From Leptodontidium sp. MPI-SDFR-AT-0119 (lineage: Eukaryota > Ascomycota > Leotiomycetes > Helotiales > Leptodontidiaceae): a DNA stretch of 64,000 nucleotides. The notes beneath the pieces were generated by a model. It worked only from the letters and a program-made list of their open reading frames with translations. It did not search any database and was not told the origin of the DNA. Made by a program: the position numbers and the translations under genes. This document shows positions 11,235-21,865 of the stretch, piece by piece. Positions within the stretch are counted from its first letter, which is position 1. The number at the start of each line of letters is the position of its first letter. The stretch is taken from positions 1,054,001 through 1,118,000 of the forward strand of contig JAHLEZ010000008.1 in assembly GCA_020726505.1 (NCBI GenBank). The letters run 5' to 3'.

Positions 11235-11256
11235 CCTACCTACCTAGGTAGGTAGG
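11235..11256. other. 22-bp perfect palindrome of CCTA/TAGG units
   Basis: Eleven bases of (CCTA)n are followed by their exact reverse complement, centred on CTAG. The same CTACCTAC motif is scattered through other intergenic parts of this window. It could be a protein-binding dyad or merely a microsatellite; no neighbouring gene start clarifies it. Confidence 0.8.
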
Positions 11257-12559
11257 ATAGCTGCCCCCATAGAACTCTTTTCGGTTAGCGCCATTTGGTT
11301 GAGGTTGCCGGGGTGCCTCGTAGCCTGATCTTCTCGCCTCTCTCCCAGAGCTCATCAACCCCCTCAACACCAAATTGCCACAATCAACAACAACACCACC
11401 ACGCAATGCTTTGCAGAAGCTGCAGAATCAATTCAGAGAGTATGGTAAGTCTCCTCTTCCTCTTCCTTGTGCTTTTTCGCCATTGGAACGTTCCCTTCCT
11501 GTAGTGGTGGGAGAGCTGAGGGGTCATCGCGAGGTAGCTCCAAGAGCTCTCCAACATCCACCTTTTGACTTCGGTGCATCGAGAACCATCTCGAGAGCTT
11601 GCTAACGGTTTCTACCAAGTCTCTGGTCTCCATAGAAACTACTCCCAGCTTTTGAAGTTGCCTTGGAACTCGTCGTCGCCTCGAGTGGTGATGGCTTCCC
11701 GGTCGGCAATTTGGCAACTTTGCTTCATCACCAGAAAACAGCTCTCTTTCCCACGTTATAGTAAGTCAAACACTTTCCTCCATATCCTATGCGCGAGATG
11801 GTCGCATCAATGAGTCTGCTGACAACCCCTCGCAATCCAGCTCCTCGTTGTAGTCGTCAAGGTCGAGTTCTCGTTTTGAAGAAGAGCTCTCCTCAATCAA
11901 CATTTTCACCACCCAACAAGGTTCCGTCATTGGTCACAGTTTCGAATAGCCTCTCTTCCTTGTCAATGTAAGTACCTTACCTGTGTCCGTTGCTCATTGC
12001 ACACCGTGATGGCGAATTGTCACCAGCTGCAATTGGAGCCACGACGCGCGACTGACAGCCTTCAGTCCCCTCCTCATTCACCGGACCCTTTGGATAGCCA
12101 GCAGTTACAATTGGTAAGTTGCATTCCTTCCAGCTCTGCAGTAAAATAAAATAAAAAACAGTAAATTCTAGCGAAAGTTGACACTGTGCAAACAGCAATT
12201 GGCTGTCATCCTTCAACGCTGTTCGCAAGGCATTTTCGCTCGTTAAGTCTGCGATCAACTTCAGCCTTTCGTGGTCACCTAATCCTCGGATTTCTCCAGG
12301 TAAACCAAGTCTTTGTATCCGTACTTGTGACAGAAGCTTATCTTTATCAGAAGCAGATACAACGTCCTCCTCACATTATCCAAGTCAAGATTCGGCCGCA
12401 CGTCTTCAAGTACCGAACCTTCGCTTCGTCTTTCTGGCATCCTCAAGTTTGATAAGAAATACAGACACACAAAGTTGTTTTAAGACTCTTCACACTCGGA
12501 AGCATGATTTCCTCCTGTGGGGTGCATGTCACATGCTGGAACGGTGCCCAACATTCCGT

Positions 12560-14110
12560 TGTGGACTGGGTCCGCACGCGGACTGTATGGTGTGGAGTGG
12601 CTGGCCCCTCCATGCTCTACACTTCCGTGGAGAGTCGCGGATGGAGGCAGACAAGTCCTGGTCATTGATCTACCAAATCTCCTAACTGAATCTCCCAGTA
12701 GGCATCGACCGAGAAGATCGGGGGAGAAATCCGGGCGCACGCGGACTGTACCGTGCGGTCGGTGGGAGCTGGACTTCCTCAGGTATGATAACTCCAAACG
12801 CTTCCCGTCTCGTAAACCCCTAGACTCCAGTGATGTCAATTGTTCGTGAATTACTGTCACTGCAGATATCGCTCTTCTGGGATTTGCTGACTCAGACAGA
12901 TGACTGGTGGTGCCCTCCTCTCCGGATCTCTGGAAACCATGGTCCCCCGGACGGATCAATTGGATACCACGTATGCCTATGGTACCAGACGAGAGGATGA
13001 TTCCTTCACCCGTCTCCTACGCGCAGGCGAATTCTCAACTGCTGGAATTCCTTCTTGCCAAGGACCAGAGGGACTGATGATCTTGCCTGCGTCTATGCAG
13101 CATCAGCATGCTCCCAACCCAAACATCCCAGATCGCATGGACAAAGCAATTTTGGATATGAAGGAGATTGCTGACCTGTTTCTTGCAAAGGTACGTGGAA
13201 TCGATGTGGTACAAATTTCCGATCGTGAACAAGATTGGCAGGACTAATCATGTTGCCTGCTCTAGAAGAGTATGCTTCCAGCTTGTCCCAGATCGCGTGG
13301 ACACAGCAATTTTGGACATGGAGGGTGGGCTTGGGCGGGTAACGTTGAATACATCCTGAGGTACCAACATGTAAAGTGCTTACTCTTCAGCTCTTGAGTT
13401 GTGGCTAACAACAACCCACAACAGGATAGCCAGGCTGTGGCCACACCCACCTGTCCATGCCAGCAATTTTGGATATGAATCCGGGAGTGACCGAACAATC
13501 CGCAAACTTGAGCCTACAGGAGGCAAGTCGTTCATACCTCGTTTCAACCCTGACCGACGGTGCGGGAATGAAATGGTACCCAGAGAGCGCAAGGCCCACT
13601 GTTGCTTGCAAGGGAGCCCTCGTGGGTGGACTTCAGTTTTATGCGTTCGACAGAGACCAAGGATGCCTCTCTTCAACCCTGATGGCCAGCCAGGAGCGGG
13701 AATGAAGTGGTACCATCCCGGTGCCGGGATGAAATGGTACCCAGAGCATCAGGCTCGCTGCTTTTTGTAGGAAAGCTCTCTAGATGGACTTCCGTTCTTT
13801 GCCAGAGCCTACAACGGCGGCAATACAAGCACCCGGTACCCTTCGAGACTTGCAAGACCGTGAAACCGCTTGCCATCGAAAGGAGATTGGATACAAAGTT
13901 GTTCTTCCCGATGGTCCTGACGATCAGCTCTCCGACAGGGAGGTCGAGCGTGCTTTGGACCAGGAAGAAAGTAACAATGCAACGCCGCTATGCAAGATGC
14001 TGTTCTTACTGATGATGAACCAACCAGGTGTGGAAATGAAGGAGTACCCAGAGTACTAGGCCTATTGCTGTGTCTAAGAGTGATTGGAATTTATGGCCTT
14101 CGCAGCCTGA
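12560..14110. repeat. Decayed repeats with ~160 bp spacing
   Basis: Three successive repeat families share a spacing near 160 bp. gcacgcggactgta occurs at 12574 and 12737 (163 bp). A block ending gatcgcRtggacaMagcaattttgga has that tail at 13147 and 13307 (160 bp), with a shorter copy at 13464 (157 bp); the first two blocks also share gact.at.at.ttgcctgc upstream. atgaaatggtacccagag occurs at 13567 and 13730 (163 bp), and as atgaaggagtacccagag at 14035 (about two periods later). Copies differ by many substitutions and no frame stays open. It may be an old minisatellite or a gene of duplicated exon-intron units that has decayed. Confidence 0.6.
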
Positions 14111-15614
14111 AGGCCAACGTCCACCAAGATGTTAGCGAAGGATATGGAGGAAACTCTCTGGCGTCTGTCAGTGATCGAGAGAAGCGCGTCAGCACAGTCT
14201 TTCGTGGGAATTTGCTTCATTATCAGTACATTCCTGTTCTCTGAGGCATCAAAAAAGTCCAAACATCCTTGGAGAGAGTCTCTGGTACTTGCCGTGGCTG
14301 AACGAGCCCCGATTTCGCTTTCGTCTAGGGAAACCTGCTTCGTGTTCACTGTGGCTTTCTCGATTTGAGCGGGTTTCTCTGCTGGCCCCCTGGAGAAGAT
14401 CTTCGACCCAAGTCCATTGACACGTGATGGTTAGTGTTCCTGATCGGGTCCCATGCAGTAGTGCTTGTGCCCCAGTCGACAAGGTAAGTCGAACTTGCTT
14501 GTCTGATGTCATCCAAAGTTTGCAATCCTCAGGATTTCACTCAGTACTCCAGGGTACCGATTCCCGAGACCCAGCAGACTCCGAACAAATCATACAGAAG
14601 CTTCACAGCTTCCACGAAAAGATCCTTAACCCATGAATCGATCTGCCTTTGGACCCATTTCTCCTCCTTTCCCTGCTCCTCAAACCCAGTACTTCTCAAA
14701 TAAAAACCCTTAATCGGCGTTGGAGGTTGAAGAGGCGACTGAGGAGGGGCCGAAGATGACGACGAGGACGAGATGTTGTAGAAGTGCCGAAATCGCTGAG
14801 CTGCGTTCGCCTTTCATGATAACGCATGTTCCACGAAAAGATCCTAATTTCAACCTTCCTTGACAGAAGACGGGAGCAACACAATGTTCAACTCCAGGCC
14901 GCCACAAATGCGACTGGCAGTAATAATGATATACCATGGGGCCTCATGGGCGACGCACGTCCTCCAACTCCTTCTGAAGGCAGTAGGCAAGTAAGAAACA
15001 TAGAAACTTCTATCAATACAAGATTAGTAACTGACTTCTCTTAGTATTACCACCGAGTTGGTCCAGCGGATCAGCAAAATACCCGAGCCTACCCTAACGG
15101 GACCTCGCATATCGTAGTACTACTGCCGCGTGAACCCACCCGAGCAGCAAATTCTTGGGCCTTTCGATACCCTCTTGGATGTGGAATACGGCCGCGTTTG
15201 GAATAAATGCTTTCCCAGCCTTCGTCGCTCGAATGTAAGATCCCCTGATTTTTCTCAAGATCGATTTGGGTCTCCCCCTCCGCCTCCGGATCTTGACTAA
15301 CGTCTCTAGGATCAATCGTTGTTCGGTGATCTTGCGTTGTGGAAGGGGCCTTATCCATGAAGTGCTGGAGCAAAAATGAAAGCTGCAGGAATGGCGTGGC
15401 TGGGTACATATGAAGTACCTTAGATGGTGGAGATCCTCGGACTCTCGCTGCTCCACTACACAAGATGCTTTCGATATTTCTTCTCAACAACGGACAATCT
15501 CTCTTTGCCACGATGGGTGTAGTTGTGTTGCTGCCCATCCCTGTGGGAGAGCCATACTATCGGGCGCTGCCACAAACAGCGTGGGGCCAGATTCTTCATT
15601 GTTCGTTGCGAGGA

Positions 15615-15745
15615 TCAAGACGAAGCCTTCTCCTGATTGGAGGAAGCTGCGGCCGCGTCTGCTTGTCGAGATATGGGAGAGTATAATGACTTGGTGGGTT
15701 CCAAGTTTGCGGACCCTTGGGCTGAGGAATCCAAATTCGGTTACT
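15615..15745 (+). pseudogene. Partial copy of the 3' exon of the 19.3-21.0 kb gene
   Basis: A short stretch encodes EEAAAASACRDMGEYNDL followed by SKFADPWAEE, closely matching EEAAVASACREAGEYNDL and SKFEETWAEE in the last exon of the gene ending at 21029. Nucleotide identity is also evident (for example gcgtctgcttg and ttgggctgaggaa). Homology fades on both sides and the rest of the gene is not present here, so this is an isolated duplicated fragment about 5 kb upstream of the source. Confidence 0.8.
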
Positions 15746-15933
15746 CTCGGCCAGGTGCTGTAGCCTACCATGTGGTGCAGGTTGTGTGCTGGGTTTTCGA
15801 CGGTGGGGGTGATGCATGCCTTCCAACTCGTAGTGGATCTACCAATCCTCTTCACACTGCCTTCAAGCCAAGGTTGATGTCGAAGAGACATAGGTGGGTG
15901 GCTGAGATCGAGCGGGAAGCAGTGTGGGGTAGT

Positions 15934-16665
15934 TCATTGCTTCATGTTGGTGATGTTGTGTTGAATGGGTTGAACGGTTGAACGGTTGAACGGTGTCTGA
16001 GTGGTGTCGAGTGTGTGTGTTTGCTGTACGAAGTCTGTTTGAAAGTTGTACATCGAGTTCATGCCTTCCCCCCGCGATGCATGGAAATGTGCGAGCCAGC
16101 TGATTGAGGTGGGTGAGTGGGTGAGTGAGTGATGCCGCCGTGACCGTCCGAAAGTGAAAGCCGAAGTATCCTGAGCGACTGCTCTTCTGCGTTTTCGTTT
16201 CGTCGTTGCCAGTACCAGTTCCAGTAGTGGTTTGAGAAAACAGATGTCTTCTGCTATGCGGTATGCTGTACAGTACATGGGAACAAGCCTAAAGCTGAGC
16301 CAAGTCTTGCCAGTCTTGTTGGCCTTCTTGACGCGAACCGGGACGAATAACTTGACGCGGTCCTGAAAGCGAGTGATCAAGCCGGGACTGCGGCCTGGGA
16401 CTCCAGGCGTCGGCTGAGTTGGATTGCTGGTATTCCGAGCGGGAGTTGAAGTCTTCTCATCTCCTTTCCTGCCTGTGCGAGATCTTGAGGTAGGCAAGAT
16501 GATGTTCTTGTCCTTCGAATACATTATCGGTGAAGTACTCGAGGCGCTGAGCATCTCGAGCTGGGTATGAGAAAAACGAGGATAATTGGGAAACAGAAAG
16601 TACTTTGACAAGAATGACGATGAGACGAAACTGAGAAGGCTAGTAGCCAAAGTGCACTCGCACAT
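15934..16665 (-). CDS. Uncertain hypothetical ORF (243 codons)
   Basis: An open frame of 243 codons on the minus strand in a gene-poor stretch. It starts with a hydrophobic segment (residues ~5-28), continues with a Ser/Thr/Pro-rich basic part, and has a Lys/Arg run (TKRKRRR) near residue 155. I recognise no domain. Length is the main argument for it; composition is irregular and the 3' third is low complexity. It could equally be a chance open frame. Confidence 0.25.
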   Translation of the reverse strand: MCECTLATSLLSFVSSSFLSKYFLFPNYPRFSHTQLEMLSASSTSPIMYSKDKNIILPTSRSRTGRKGDEKTSTPARNTSNPTQPTPGVPGRSPGLITRFQDRVKLFVPVRVKKANKTGKTWLSFRLVPMYCTAYRIAEDICFLKPLLELVLATTKRKRRRAVAQDTSAFTFGRSRRHHSLTHSPTSISWLAHFHASRGEGMNSMYNFQTDFVQQTHTLDTTQTPFNRSTVQPIQHNITNMKQ

Positions 16666-17050
16666 TTTACTTATACTTTGTCGGCGAGGCGAATGTGGAA
16701 AGTAGCTATCGAAACACAGACGAGAGCCCTGGGAAAGGGGCTAAAAGAGGACTGGTGTGTATTGCAGGTCGAGATACCTGGATCTGTAATCTCTCTGCTT
16801 GCAAATAGGCCCGTCCAGCTCCGGCGAAATCTGCTCCACACCTTGTAACTAGCACCTCAATGTTGATGGTTGACGAGCCAGAACAAGGCAAGGCGATATC
16901 TCAACGCTCTGTTCGTCTGTTGTCTCCGTCCATACTTTCCACGCATATCATACACTCCTTCAGCCCCCACAATTAAAGAGAAGATCTCGTCACTTCCCCT
17001 CAAGATCTGCAAGATTTCCACCGCCGAAGAAAACAACCATCTACTCCAGA

Positions 17051-17593
17051 TCACGAAAAGAATCTCCACCACATGAAAATAACAACGAACAAGCCCAACC
17101 CACCAAGTGGTCCATACTGCTTAAGAAGCAACTCCCAATTAATTCTCACGGCGGCCTTGCGATACTTCTTACTATCCTCTCTCAAGCGGGAACTAACCTC
17201 GCCCATGCGCTCCAGGCTATCGCCACGATACAGCAAGTCCTCGATATTCTTCGTCATGACCTTGGTCACGTCGCGGAGCTCATCGTTGAGCTTATCGAGG
17301 TTCTGGGTCGCGCGCGTGTCTGAGTAGGTGCCTTTTGTGCGGTTGATGAAGGTGTCGAATTCCATGAAGGCGTAAGGGCGGAGGGTGGGTGCCAGGAGTG
17401 TATGAGAGGGGTAGGTGGTGCTGAATTCGGTGGAGAGGTCGGAGAGGTATGTGAATGCTAGTTTGCGCGGGTAGGAGGAGGCGGTTATGCAGAGGTAGAT
17501 GATTTCTTGGTAGATGAGGTAGCTGGGGGTGGGTGTTAGTGTGTTGTTTTGACCTGGAGGAGCGGCTTTGATTCGGAAATGCAGAAGTATTCG
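17051..17593 (-). CDS. sec22: Sec22-like R-SNARE, N-terminal exon not found
   Basis: R-SNARE of ER-Golgi vesicle transport. Visible parts are the end of the longin domain (YLCITASSYPRKLAFTYLSD, then LRPYAFMEFDTFINRTK), the SNARE helix (NLDKLNDELRDVTKVMTKNI) with the zero-layer Arg in LLYRGDSLERM, the linker KKYRKAAVRINWELLLKQYG, and a C-terminal membrane anchor ending FMWWRFFS. The frame is open from an acceptor-like CTGCAG near 17594. A second possible acceptor, CACCCCCAG preceded by CACTAAC, lies just before the YLIY segment, and the 20 codons upstream of that point do not look like Sec22. Family proteins are about 215 residues; the first ~40-55, including the usual MxxST start, could not be found in the next 400 bases. 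It is either a gene with an exon I missed or a truncated copy. The SNARE half shows no damage. Confidence 0.8.
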   Translation of the reverse strand, partial: RILLHFRIKAAPPGQNNTLTPTPSYLIYQEIIYLCITASSYPRKLAFTYLSDLSTEFSTTYPSHTLLAPTLRPYAFMEFDTFINRTKGTYSDTRATQNLDKLNDELRDVTKVMTKNIEDLLYRGDSLERMGEVSSRLREDSKKYRKAAVRINWELLLKQYGPLGGLGLFVVIFMWWRFFS

Positions 17594-19286
17594 CTGCAGG
17601 AGAGAGTGCGTTATAAGACGAAGGAAATGGTAGGGAAAGAACCCGGTCAAAGAAGGAAAGACGATGGGACTGAGGAGTATAAGAGACGAGGCTCGCAAAG
17701 ACTTGGTCCTCTTCCACAACTCAGTTATGCAATACTTTCTCCTTTAACATTTGTCCTCCAGAACGAGGAAGGTATATTAAGATGATACAGACATTATTAC
17801 TACTCTTCGTTAAAGAGCAGAAGTAGACGAAACCTATACATGAAGCAGAGCTTGAAAGATAGTACCGAGAACGGGAGTGGATGTTGTGATATAAAGGGAG
17901 GAAAAGCATGAAGACGAAAGTAAGGGACGCCCCTTCCTCTCCAATCCCAAAACCAACTAACTTTCACATCTCGAACCTTTCTGATCATCCGAACTTCTCA
18001 CTGCATCATCATAAAGCAACAATCATCCAACAGAGAAGAGTACAGCTAGCAAGTTGCCTTGCAACTCATTGGGCTCTGAGTCTTTTCAAGCCACCTTCAT
18101 GGCCTGTCTGTATGGAAATTCTGGAAACAGATGATCCCATACCCGCTGGGGCTTCCACTTCTCAACACTGGCTGATTGCGGAGGCCATCAGCTGGTCAAT
18201 GGACAGCTGTCCAGAGCATGACTCTTGCTTTAAGCAGTGAATGGCGACTGCTGCGAGGCAAGTTTCCCGACCCCGTTCAATCCATACTTGCCACTTGGTG
18301 TGTCTCTGGTAGATTCCCGCAGTCCTGGCTCCAATTGACACTCTGTCTGCTCCAGAGTATTGTGCCATTCTCCAAACCAATTCTAATTGAGATTGTAGGA
18401 CATCGCAAACGTACTGGAAGGTATATTGGCCGGCCTCAACCGTGGCTTGAGCTTCGGAATTTCGATTCAGTCTTCGTAGGACCTGCTTGATCTGTGACTT
18501 GATCTCGTCGAGTGCCTGGTCATTCTACATTCGTTGCATCAGCCAAATTCGCGGTTTCGAGGAGAAGGGAAAGATGTTGCGTACTCCCTCATCGGCGCAG
18601 AGCATGAGGCCTAGAAGAACCAAGTAAGTGCATGATCTCCGTCCTACAATTTGTTCGCAGGCTTACCATCTAGCCTTGCTATTTGTGTGGCGTAGATCAT
18701 CTTGCTTAGTCTGTTCTCCTACTCTCTCTTCGTGAGCTCCCTGCTGGGCTGCTGCAGCTACTTATCGACTGTCGCAATTCGAAATCTCGCGTGAATAGGG
18801 GCTTAGTCGAAAGTCGCTTGAAGAAAGAATGGATTGAAAAAGAGGAGTCTTCGTTCAATAGGAGATTGTTTGTTGGAGAAGACTGTCCGTGAAGAAAGGG
18901 CTAGGAAGCTGGCAGATACAGGTATGGAATTCTGTCCAAACTGAATATCAATGTGGTCATAAGCTGGACAAGGCTGTGTCCCTGATTCTGCCGGGCCACG
19001 CCGCTCGAATGCATGATGCCTCACTTTCTAGGTTCGAGTTCGTTTAAGACGCGAGCTAACTCGAAGTTGTCTAGGGCCATCCAAGCTTCCCTCCTAGGAA
19101 CAACAACTCTCTTTATTTGTTTTCCACTTCAACTTCACCTGCTTGTCGTTTCTCAACTCTCTTGCATCTCAATCTTCGTCACAACAAGAATCAATCGACG
19201 ATTCTAGTTGTTGCTTCACTCTACCGAGCACTTACTTTATTCGCTTCTTGTACACATATCACTGGCAAAAGTTGCCGTTCGCAGCC
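17594..19286. other. Intergenic sequence upstream of sec22 and the next gene
   Basis: No gene supported. Short frames at 17908-18490 overlap on both strands and match nothing. The last ~200 bases before 19287 are pyrimidine-rich, as expected for a fungal promoter and 5' leader. Confidence 0.5.
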
Positions 19287-21029
19287 ATGTCAACAAACGG
19301 ACACTCCCCAGGCCCACCCAACGGTCTCCCTAATGGCTTCAGGAATGGCCACCATGATGACCTTCCCAACGGCTATCATGTCAACGGCAATGATGCTTAT
19401 GGTCGTGCTCCCCCAAGCCGCCCATCGTCTCCAGAGTTTGGCCCCGAGACTGAGACCACCCCACGCGTCTTGCTCAATGCAAGACTCGCAGAGGCCCCGT
19501 CCCGACAAGAGCTTCTTCAGTCCATCCCAACCTCTCAGCCACCATTCTTTTTTGGCACTGAGGCCTACACTCATGTCCCTGGTCTTCAAACTCGCGGTGG
19601 CATGCTCGGTCGGCGATCTGCCAATGGCCATGGCCCCTCTACCCCAGCTGTAAGCCATTGATCTCTGTCCTGCGAGTCGTTTCCCCCATCATCATAGGAC
19701 ACGAGTTCCTCTATCGCATCACTATACTTCTTCTCTACTGCAATTCCCTTCACACTTCCCCTTCTGCTTGGGTTTTTCTCCTCCTTGCCATCGTTCTGTT
19801 TGCTCCATCACACTGTTTGCTCCCTCCCCTGGCGATCGCCTTCCTTCCAATTCCATTCCTGCTTTCTACAATCTTCTCAAGATCATTCTTACACTCCGAA
19901 GAATCTACTACAAACCTGCCACTGCACGGATCTGCTTTTTCGGCCTTGGAGATTGGTTTCCCCAAGGCCGCAGCTCCATTCCCCGTCGCGTCCGCTGCAG
20001 TCCTCTCACCCAAGGTGCCTCGAGCATTCTGACAGCTCACATTCTCTTCTTCGAAGTTCTCTGCTTCTTTTTCTCTTGAGAAAAATGACTCTCTCACAAT
20101 GTCTTCCTTCTTCTTGTCCTTCTTTCCCCCCACACCTATTGCAGCTCCTGCGGTCTCGAGCTTCACATGCTAACATCTCTCGAGTCTACCACAAGCAGAT
20201 ACTTGACAGTCCCGGGACAAGAGGACCTCGATCGCATCTCGGTCACTCTGGAAGGCTTGCAAATCTCCTCCTGTGGAGACGAGATGTTCATCCCAACACC
20301 GTTCAATTCCCCGGCCATCAGCCCCAGAGCATCTCCAACTACACCTCGTCGGTATACTTCACGTGCGCCTCGCCACGAGGTCTCAGTCGCATCTGGCATT
20401 GAAGTTCCACCAAACACACCTGTAACTCCAATCCCATCGCAAGGAGCCACTGCCACACCATCCCCAACACCCACCACCCCGGCCGCTGCTCCTCGCTACC
20501 AGCCAGCCAACTTCGGTTCTCCCCTCCATCCAACTCGTCGAAATGGTGGCGGAGCAAAGAAGAAGCAGAAGGGCAAGCTCGCCAACGGAAAGGGCAAAGG
20601 AAAGACCAAGGCCAAGGGCAAGGCTAAGGACAAGATGCTTGATGACGCTTCACTTGCAGTCGCTCACGGAGAGTCCCCTATCTACACTGAGAACATCGCC
20701 GTAAGTTCCTCCTCCTTCTTAACCCTTCCTTCTTGAAACGCGCTCACCTCTGCCAGGCTATCTTGCAACACCCCGAGGCCGTCGCTGTTTTGTCTTCCGC
20801 TCCTGATGTCGAAGCCGTTCCTGTCGCTGACTTGTTGTCTTCTGGTGATATGAAGGAGGCCATTGCAGGTTTTGTTAACAATGGAAAGAGCGGATTCAAT
20901 GACCCTGATTGGTTGGAAGAGGCGGCAGTTGCGTCTGCTTGCCGGGAGGCCGGAGAGTATAACGACCTCATGGAGTCTAAGTTTGAGGAGACTTGGGCTG
21001 AGGAAGGGGGAGAGGAGTATTCGGATTAG
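19287..21029 (+). CDS. Hypothetical low-complexity protein with acidic C-terminus
   Basis: Multi-exon gene I do not recognise. Exon 1 (19287-19649) opens MSTNGHSPGPPNGLPNG and is Asn/Gly/Pro-rich, with RPSSPEFGPETETTPRVLL and a segment QELLQSIPTSQPPFFFGTE. A later exon starts about 20145 and ends 20700; it is Ser/Thr/Pro-rich (NTPVTPIPSQGATATPSPTP) then a Lys/Gly run (AKKKQKGKLANGKGKGKTK). A clear intron 20701-20756 (GTAAGT to GCCAG) leads to the last exon 20757-21029, with an Ala/Glu-rich end (EEAAVASACREAGEYNDLME) and stop TAG. Exon 1 ends in phase 0 while the exon at 20145 needs phase 2, so at least one small exon in the pyrimidine-rich 19650-20144 stretch is unresolved. The 3' end has been copied twice nearby (15.6 and 21.6 kb). 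A disordered, possibly nuclear protein is a guess. Confidence 0.6.
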
Positions 21030-21084
21030 GAAGGTGCATAGCTAGTTTTTTTTCCTGCTTTTTTTCTGCTTTTTAAAGCCAAAA

Positions 21085-21545
21085 GGGAAGGTGTGATTGT
21101 AGTGAGATACCATAGGAATGCAAAGGTCGGTTTGTTTTTGTTGATTATCCATGTGCTTATGACTTATTACAATGTCCTCAATCCTACTGAGGACATTCAG
21201 TTAGCTCATGAATACTTTTTTGAATTTTAATCCAGCATTGTATGAGGAAGGAGCCAGGGTATTTTTGAGAAAGGTAGTAGTACCAGAAGGTAGGAGCGGG
21301 TTTGTCTTTTGTTTTTGTTTTTATTTCCCAGAAGTGTTTTTGATGTTGTCAGTTCAGCTGAGAACATTCAATAAACCCTTTGACGCTTTTATGAATTTCA
21401 ATACCCTACTCTAACAAGGAAAGAGCCAAGGTACTTTCAGCATCAGATAGGAAGGAGCGATACTGTATTTTGTAAATTTTGTTCTTGTTTTTTAAACTCC
21501 CAGGGGATTTTCTTTTTTGGATGTCTCAAGTTCAGCTGGGGATAT
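21085..21545. repeat. ~175 bp degenerate tandem repeats downstream of the gene
   Basis: The motif gaggacattcagttagctcatg at 21188 recurs as gagaacattcaataaaccc near 21360 and ggggatattcaataagctcatc near 21537, a spacing of 172-177 bp. Each copy is preceded by a T-rich stretch (tttgtttttgtt, ttttgtttttatttccc, tttgttcttgtttttt) and followed by a similar gagccagggta/gagccaaggta block in the first two. This looks like serial duplication of the 3' untranslated region. Confidence 0.7.
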
Positions 21546-21584
21546 TCAATAAGCTCATCCGTAGTATATATTCTGGAGAGGTAA

Positions 21585-21865
21585 ATGAGACGATGGATTT
21601 CAAGTTCGCTTAACGATGTTTGGGCTGAGGAATCTGGCGAGGGATATTCCGAAGAGGAAGGTGGGATGGATGGGTGTGAAAACTTGCTGCGAACTGTACT
21701 TGTATATTATACTTCTCGCTAATAGATGGAACAGCGCGATTGTAGTTAGAAATACTAAATTTAAGGATGGGACTGCTTTTTAGAGTTGTGGAAAGTAAGG
21801 TACATGGTTGTGTTTGGATGTCCTGAGCAGTTGTGAGGACATTTAAGTAAGTAAGAACACCTGAA
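21585..21865 (+). pseudogene. Second decayed copy of the gene's 3' end and UTR
   Basis: tttgggctgaggaatctggcgaggg with the following attccgaagaggaaggtg matches the last codons and stop region of the gene ending at 21029 (cttgggctgaggaagggggagagg, then aggaaggtg). Further downstream gcgcgattgtagttagaaatac matches the 3' UTR (gtgtgattgtagtgagatacc), and tgaggacatttaagtaag at 21836 matches the repeated UTR motif. The coding frame is lost. About 280 bases are involved. Confidence 0.7.

Noticed and set aside
12480..12959. 159-codon minus-strand ORF in the 160-bp repeat region
   Set aside because: No recognisable domain, overlaps a plus-strand ORF, and lies in degenerate repeats.
17292..17717. 141-codon minus-strand ORF overlapping sec22
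   Set aside because: Out-of-frame shadow of the Sec22 exon; its translation is a His/Pro-rich artefact.
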